Of a DNA stretch of 64,000 nt, positions 56,590 to 64,000 are shown in pieces. The stretch lies in contig OZ038399.1 in NCBI GenBank assembly GCA_964036045.1, forward strand, positions 18,745,670 through 18,809,669, read 5' to 3'. The position numbers were made by a program, and so were the translations under genes. The stretch comes from Eutreptiella sp. 'Long Island Sound 2002'. Its lineage: Eukaryota > Euglenozoa > Euglenophyceae > Eutreptiales > Eutreptiaceae. Position 1 is the first letter of the stretch, and each line of letters begins with the position of its first letter. Under the pieces are notes generated by a model that was given only the letters and a program-made list of their open reading frames with translations, was not told the origin of the DNA and made no database searches.

Positions 56590-58309
56590 ACTGTTCATTT
56601 CAGCCTGAAAATAGCATCCTTCACGTGCAAGGGAGCCTAAACCTCACATTTGCACACACGGGCAAAGTCGGGCAAATTCTCTGCTACATGTGCGAGGTGG
56701 TTTGTATGGTACACGAACATCATGATGCACCTTGTTTTGACCAGGGGGTTGAGTGGTCGAGATATGGGCAATACCAATTTGGAATGGTCATTGTGCGGGC
56801 ACGCACTGTTCAGTTCAACCTGAAAATAGCGTCCTTCACGGGCAAGGGAGCCTGAACCTCACATTTGCACACACGGGCAAATTCGGGCAAATTGTCTGCT
56901 ACACGTGCGACGTGGTTCGTATGGTACACGAACAGCATGATGCAGCTTGTTCTGGCCGGAGGGTTGAGTGGTCGAGATATGGGCAGTACCAATTTGAAAT
57001 CGGCATTGTGCGGGCGCATACTGTTCAGTTCGACCTGAAAATAGCGTACTTCGCGTGCCGGGGAGCCTAAGCCGCACATTTCCACACACGGGCGAATGGG
57101 GACAAGTTCTCTGCTACATGTGCGACGTGGTTCGTATGGTACACGAATAGCATGATGCAGCTTGTTGTGGCCAGAGGGTTGAGTGGTTAAGATATGGGCA
57201 ATACCAATTTGAAATGGGCATTATGCGGGCACGTACTGTTCAGTTCAACCTGAAAATAGCGTCATTCGCGTGCAAGGGAGCCTGAACCTCACATTTGCAC
57301 ACACGGGCAAATTCGGGCAAATTCTCTGCTACATGTGCGGGGTGGTTCGTATGGTACACGAACATCATGATGCACCTTGTTTTGACCAGGGGGTTGAGTG
57401 GTCGAGATATGGGCAATACCAATTTGGAATGGTCATTGTGCGGGCACGCACTGTTCATTTCAGCCTGAAAATAGCATCCTTCACGTGCAAGGGAGCCTAA
57501 ACCTCACATTTGCACACACGGGCAAAGTCGGGCAAATTCTCTGCTACATGTGCGAGGTGGTTTGTATGGTACACGAACATCATGATGCACCTTGTTTTGA
57601 CCAGGGGGTTGAGTGGTCGAGATATGGGCAATACCAATTTTGAATGGTCATTGTGCGGGCACGCACTGTTCAGTTCAACCTGAAAATAGCGTCCTTCACG
57701 GGCAAGGGAGCCTGAACCTCACATTTGCACACACGGGCAAATTCGGGCAAATTGTCTGCTACACGTGCGACGTGGTTCGTATGGTACACGAACAGCATGA
57801 TGCAGCTTGTTCTGGCCGGAGGGTTGAGTGGTCGAGATATGGGCAGTACCAATTTGAAATCGGCATTGTGCGGGCGCATACTGTTCAGTTCGACCTGAAA
57901 ATAGCGTACTTCGCGTGCCGGGGAGCCTAAGCCGCACATTTCCACACACGGGCGAATGGGGACAAGTTCTCTGCTACATGTGCGACGTGGTTCGTATGGT
58001 ACACGAATAGCATGATGCAGCTTGTTGTGGCCAGAGGGTTGAGTGGTTAAGATATGGGCAATACCAATTTGAAATGGGCATTATGCGGGCACGTACTGTT
58101 CAGTTCAACCTGAAAATAGCGTCATTCGCGTGCAAGGGAGCCTGAACCTCACATTTGCACACACGGGCAAATTCGGGCAAATTCTCTGCTACAGGTGCGG
58201 GGTGGTTCGTATGGTACACGAACATCATGATGCACCTTGTTTTGACCAGGGGGTTGAGTGGTCGAGATATGGGCAATACCAATTTGGAATGGTCATTGTG
58301 CGGGCACGC
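56590..58309. repeat. 860-bp (4-monomer) tandem duplication in right satellite
   Basis: Bases 56590-57449 and 57450-58309 match with shared rare variants: ttcatttcagcctgaaaatagcatcc, gggcaaagtcgggc, tgccggggagcctaagccg and ggttaagatatggg. The four-monomer size is the same as the duplication at 1563-3282, although the variant content is different. Confidence 0.8.
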
Positions 58310-61300
58310 ACTGTTCAGTTCAACCTGAAAATAGCGTCCTTCGCGTGCAAGGGAGCCTAAACCTCACATTTGCACACACGGGCAAATTCGGGCAAATTCT
58401 CTGCTACACGTGCGACGTGGTTCGTATGGTACACGAACAGCATGATGCAGCTTGTTCTGGCCAGAGGGTTGAGTGGTTGTGATATGGGCAACACCAATTT
58501 GAAATGGGCATTGTGTGGGCACGTACTGTTCAGTTCAACCTGAAAATAGCGTCATTCGCGTGCAAGGGAGCCTAAAGCCCAGATTTGCGCACATGGGCAA
58601 ATTGGGGCAAATTCTCTGCTACACGTGCGATGTGGTTCGTATGGTACACGAACAACATGCTGCAGCTTGTTCTGGCCAGAGGGTTGAGTGGTTGTGATAT
58701 GGCCAATACCAATTTGAAATGGGCATTGTGCGGGCACGTACTGTTCAGTTCAACCTGAAAATAGCGTCATTCGGGTGCAAGGGAGCCTAAAGCCCAGATT
58801 TGCGCACACGGGCAAATTCGGGCAAATTCTCTGCTACACGTGCGACATCGGTCGTATGGTACACGAACAGCATGATGCAGCTTGTTCTGGCCGGAGGGTT
58901 GAGTGGTTGTGATATGGGCAATACCAATTTGAAACGGCCATTGTGCGGGCACGTACTGTTCAGTTCAACCTGAAAATAGCGTCACTCGTGTGCAAGGGAG
59001 CCTGAACCTCACATTTGCACACACGGGCAAATTCGGGCAAATTCTCTGCTACATGTGCGAGGTGGTTCGTATGGTACACGAACATCATGATGCACCTTGT
59101 TTTGACCAGGGGGTTGAGTGGTCGAGATATGGGCAATACCAATTTGGAATGGTCTTTGTGCGGGCACGCACTGTTCAGTTCAACCTGAAAATAGCGTCAC
59201 TCGTGTGCAAGGGAGCCTAAAGCCCAGATTTGCACACATGGGCAAATTCGGGCAAATTCTCTGCTACATGTGCGAGGTGGTTCGTATGGTACACGAACAT
59301 CATGATGCACCTTGTTTTGGCCAGAGGGTTGAGTGGTCGAGATATGGGCAATACCGATTTGAAATGGTCATTGTGCGGGCACGCACTGTTCAGTTCAACC
59401 TGAAAATAGCGTCCTTCGCGTGCAAGGGAGCCTAAACCTCACATTTGCACACACGGGCAAATTCGGGCAAATTTTCTGCTACACGTGCGACGTGGTTCGT
59501 ATGGTACACGAACAGCATGATGCAGCTTGTTTTGGCCAGAGGGTTGAGTGGTCGCGATATGGGCAACACCAATTTGGAATGGTCATTGTGCGGGCACGCA
59601 CTGTTCAGTTCAACCTGAAAATAGCATCCTTCACGTGCAAGGGAGCCTAAACCTCACATTTGCACACACGGGCTAATTCGGGCAAATTCTCTGCTACATG
59701 TGCGAGGTGGTTCGTATGGTACACGAACATCATGATGCACCTTGTTTTGACCAGGGGGTTGAGTGGTCGAGATATGGGCAATACCAATTTGGAATGGTCA
59801 TTGTGCGGGAACGCACTGTTCAGTTCAACCTGAAAATAGCGTCCTTCACGTGCAAGGGAGCCTAAACCTCACATTTGCACACACGGGCAAATTCGGGCAA
59901 ATTCTCTGCTACATGTGCGATGTGGTTCGTATGGTACACGAACAGCATGATGCAGCTTTTTCTGGCAGGAGGGCTGAGTGGTCGAGATATGGGCAGTACC
60001 AATTTGAAATGGGCATTGTGCGGGCGCATACTGTTCAGTTCGACCTGAAAATAGCGTACTTCGCGTGCCGGGGAGCCTAAGCCGCACATTTCCACACACG
60101 GGCGAATTGGGACAAATTCTCTGCTACACGTGCGATGTGGTCCGTATGGTACACGAATAGCATGATGCAGCTTGTTGTGGCCAGAGGGTTGAGTGGTTGA
60201 GATATGGGCAATACCAATTTGAAATCGGCATTGTGCGGGCACGCACTGTTCAGTTCAACCTGAAAATAGCGTCACTCGTGTGCAAGGGAGCCTGAACCTC
60301 ACATTTGCACACACGGGCAAATTCGGGCAAATTCTCTGCTACATGTGCGAGGTGGTCCGTATGGTACACGAACAGCATGATGCAGCTTGTTCTGGCCGGA
60401 GGGTTGAGTGGTTGTGATATGGGCAATACAAATTTGAAATGGGCATTGTGCGGGCACGTACTGTGAAGTTCAACCTGAAAATAGCGTCATTCGCATGCAA
60501 GGGAGCCTAAGCCGCACATTTCCACACACGGGCGAATCGGGACAAATTCTCTGCTACACGTGTGACGTGGTTCGTATGGTACACAAACGGCATAATGCAG
60601 CTTGTTCTGGCCGGAGGGTTGAGTGGTCGCGATATGGGCAATACCAATTTGAAATGGGCATTGTGCGGGCACGTACTGTGAAGTTCAACCTGAACGTAGC
60701 GTCGTTCACCTGCAAGGGAGCCTAAACCTCACATTTGCACACACGGGCAAATTCGGGCAAAGTCTCTGCTACACGTGCGACGTGGTTCCTATGGTACACG
60801 AACATCATGATGCAGCTTTGTCTGGCCTGAGGGTTGAGTGGTCAAGATATGGGCAGTACCAATTTGAAATGGGCATTGTGCGGGCGCATACTGTTCAGTT
60901 CGACCTGAAAATAGCGTCCTTCACGTGCAAGGGAGCCTAAACCTCACATTTGCGCACACGGGCAAATTCGGGCAAATTCTCTGCTACATGTGCGAGGTGG
61001 TTCGTATGGTACACGAACATCATGATGCACCTTGTTTTGACCAGGGGGTTGAGTGGTCGAGATATGGGCAATACCAATTTGAAATGGTCATTGTGCGGGC
61101 ACGCACTGTTCAGTTCAACCTGAAAATAGCGTCCTTCACGTGCAAGGGAGCCTAAACCTCACATTTGCGCACACGGGCAAATTCGGGCAAATTCTCTGCT
61201 ACACGTGCGAGGTGGTTCGTATGGTACACGTACATCATGATGCACCTTGTTTTGACCAGGGGGTTGAGTGGTCGAGATATGGGCAATACCAATTTGGAAT

Positions 61301-64000
61301 GGGCATTGTGCGGGCACGTACTGTGAAGTTCAACCTGAAAATAGCGTCCTTCACGTGCAAGGGAGCCTAAACCTCACATTTGCACACACGGACAAATTCG
61401 GGCAAATTCTCTGCTACACGTGCGACGTGGTTCGTATGGTACACGAACAGCATGATGCAGCTTGTTCTGGCCGGAGGGTTGAGTGGTTGTGATATGGGCA
61501 ATACCAATTTGAAATGGGCATTGTGCGGGCACGCACTGTTCAGTTCAACCTGAAAATAGCGTCCTTCACGTGCAAGGCAGCCTAAACCTCACATTTGCAC
61601 ACACGGGCAAATTCGGGCAAATTCTCTGCTACATGTGCGACGTGGTTCGTATGGTACACGAACAGCATGATGCAGCTTGTTCTGGCCGGAGGGTTGAGTG
61701 GTCGCGATATGGGCAATACCAATTTGAAATCAGCATTGTGCGGGCACGTACTGTTCGGTTCAACCTGGAAATAGCGTCACTCGTGTGCAAGGGAGCCTAA
61801 ACCTCACATTTGCACACACGGGCAAATTCGGGCAAATTCTCTGCTACACGTGCGACGTGGTTCGTATGGTACACGAACAGCATGATGCAGCTTGTTCTGG
61901 CCAGAGGGTTAAGTGGTCGAGATATGGGCAATACCAATTTGAAATCGGCATTGTGCGGGCACGTACTGTTCGGTTCAACCTGGAAATAAGGTTATTCGCG
62001 TGCAAGGGAGCCTGAACCTCACATTTGCACGCACGGGCAAATTCGGGCAAATTCTCTGCTACACGTGCGAGGTGGTTCGTATGGTACACGAACATCATGA
62101 TGCACCTTGTTTTGGCCAGAGGGTTGAGTGGTCGAGATATGGGCAATACCAATTTGAAATGGTCATTGTGCGGGCACGCACTGTTCAGTTCAACCTGAAA
62201 ATAGCGTCCTTCACGTGCAAGGGAGCCTAAACCTCACATTTGCACACACGGGCAAATTCGGGCAAATTCTCTGCTACACGTGCGACGTGGTTCGTAAGGT
62301 ACACGAACAACATGCTGCAGCTTGTTCTGGCCAGAGGGTTAAGTGGTCGAGATATGGGCAATACCAATTTGAAATCGGCAATATGCGGGAACGTACCGTT
62401 CGGTTCAACCTGGAAATAGCGTCACTCGTGTGCAAGGGAGCCCAAACCTCACATTTGCACACGCGGGCAAATTCGGGCGAATTCTCTGCTACACGTGCGA
62501 CGTGGTTCGTATGGTACACGAACAGCATGATGCAGCTTGTTCTGGCCGGAGGGTTGAGTGGTCGCGATATGGGCAATACCAATTTGAAATCGGCATTGTG
62601 CGGGCACGTACTGTTCGGTTCAACCTGGAAATAAGGTTATTCGCGTGCAAGGGAGCCTGAACCTCACATTTGCGCACACGGGCAAATTCGGGCAAATTCT
62701 CTGCTACACGTGCGACGTGGTTCGTATGGTACACGAACAACATGCTGCAGCTTGTTCTGGCCAGAGGGTTAAGTGGACGAGATATGGGCAATACCAATTT
62801 AAAATCGGCATTGTGCGGGCACGTACTGTTCAGTTCAACCTGGAAATAGCGTCCTTCGCGTGCAAGGAAGCCTAAACCTCACATTTGCACACGCGGGCAA
62901 ATTCGGGCAAATTCTCTGCTACATGTGCGACGTGGTTCGTATGGTACACGAACAGCATGATGCAGCTTGTTCTGGCCGGAGGGCTGGGTGGTCGCGATAT
63001 GGGCAACACCAATTTGAAATGGGCATTGTGCGGGCACGCACTGTTCAGTTCAACCTGAAAATAGCGTCACTCGTGTGCAAGGGAGCCTGAACCTCACATT
63101 TGCACACACGGGCAAATTCGGGCAAATTCTCTGCTACACGTGCGATCCGGTTCGTATGGTACACGAACAGCATGATGCAGCTTGTTCTGGCCAGAGGGTT
63201 GAGTGGTCGCGATATGGGCAAAACCAATTTGGAATGGGCATTGTGCGGGCACGTACTGTTCAGTTCAACCTGAAGTTAGCGTCACTCGTGTGCAAGGGAG
63301 CCTGAACCTCACATTTGCACACACGGACAAATTCGGGCAAATTCTCTGCTACATGTGCGAGGTGGTTCGTATGGTACACGAACATCATGATGCACCTTGT
63401 TTTGACCAGGGGGTTGAGTGGTCGAGATATGGGCAATACCAATTTGGAATGGTCATTGTGCGGGCACGCACTGTTCAGTTCAACCTGAAAATAGCGTCCT
63501 TCACGTGCAAGGGAGCCTAAACCTCACATTTGCACACACGGGCAAATTCGGGCAAATTCTCTGCTACATGTGCGAGGTGGTTCGTATGGTACACGAACAG
63601 CATGATGCAGCTTGTTCTGGCCGGAGGGTTGAGTGGTCGCGATATGGGCAATACCAATTTGAAATCGGCATTGTGCGGGCACGTACTGTTCGGTTCAACC
63701 TGGAAATAAGGTTATTCGCGTGCAAGGGAGCCTGAACCTCACATTTGCGCACACGGGCAAATTCGGGCAAATTCTCTGCTACACGTGCGAGGTGGTTCGT
63801 ATGGTACACGAACATCATGATGCACCTTGTTTTGGCCAGAGGGTTGAGTGGTCGAGATATGGGCAATACCAATTTGAAATGGTCATTGTGCGGGCACGCA
63901 CTGTTCAGTTCAACCTGAAAATAGCGTCCTTCGCGTGCAAGGGAGCTTAAACCTCACATTTGCACACACGGGCAAATTCGGGCAAATTCTCTGCTACACG

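Larger units (their letters stand above)
55693..64000. repeat. 215-bp tandem satellite array, right part
   Basis: About 38-39 further monomers belong to the same family and orientation as the left array, resuming in the phase where the left array stops. The same monomer subtypes occur: gcaccttgttttgaccag with tttggaatggtc, gcagcttgttctggccgg with tttgaaatgggc, and the ggaaataaggttattcg type. The array runs off the end of the window. Confidence 0.97.

Noticed and set aside
1-64000. CRISPR array as an explanation for the regular repeats
   Set aside because: The repeats are contiguous 215-bp monomers without unique spacers, and there are no cas-like genes.

Overview
The window is eukaryotic repeat DNA. 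It holds no bacterial operons, no rRNA or tRNA that I can recognise, and no ordinary host gene. Two very different compositions are joined. The outer parts (1-31979 and 55693-64000) are one tandem satellite family with a 215-bp unit, in the same orientation on both sides, about 187 monomers in all. The middle (31980-55692, about 23.7 kb) is very GC-rich and reads as a single non-LTR (LINE-type) retrotransposon on the minus strand. It is flanked by a 15-bp target-site duplication (gcaatatcaatttga at 31965-31979, gcaataccaatttga at 55693-55707). The simplest history is that the element inserted into one continuous satellite array, perhaps centromeric or other heterochromatin. I cannot name the organism. 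The C/G-ending codons and long C/G homopolymers would fit a GC-rich alga or other protist, but that is a guess.

In the direction of transcription (high to low coordinates) the element has these parts: a 5' region of diverged 0.3-0.45 kb repeats (55692-53283); a tandem array of a dimeric ~419-bp unit (53282-48372); ORF1 (48295-44603), with a CCCH zinc finger near the N terminus and a C2H2 finger near the C terminus; ORF2 (44602-37934), with AP-like endonuclease, coiled-coil linker, reverse transcriptase, RNase H, zinc knuckle and a long C-terminal extension ending in a Cys-rich zinc ribbon; ORF3 (37894-36662), an intact 410-residue frame of unknown function; ORF4 (36662-34791), an RS/Ala/Pro/Gly-Lys-rich protein with a more ordinary C-terminal domain; and a ~2.8-kb 3' region. 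That 3' region carries a copy of part of the 5' array, a pair of hairpins, and a short CAAACCT-type tail instead of poly(A).

ORF1 plus ORF2 make a recognisable LINE replication machinery: RNA-binding ORF1, target nicking by the endonuclease, target-primed reverse transcription by the RT, and removal of RNA by RNase H. ORF3 and ORF4 sit downstream of ORF2, where most LINEs have only a 3' UTR, and I recognise no family for either. The copy is not fully intact as sequenced: I see five frame changes (two in ORF1, three in ORF2) and four in-frame TAG codons (three in ORF2, one in ORF4). All natural ORF ends are TGA. At least one frame change is a C-run one base short, so sequencing error, decay and recoding all have to be considered.

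The most interesting points are the size and four-ORF layout, the module shared between the 5' array and the 3' region, the unusual ORF junctions (TGA followed in the same frame by the endonuclease; a TGATG stop-start overlap), the TAG pattern, and the nested higher-order structure of the satellite.
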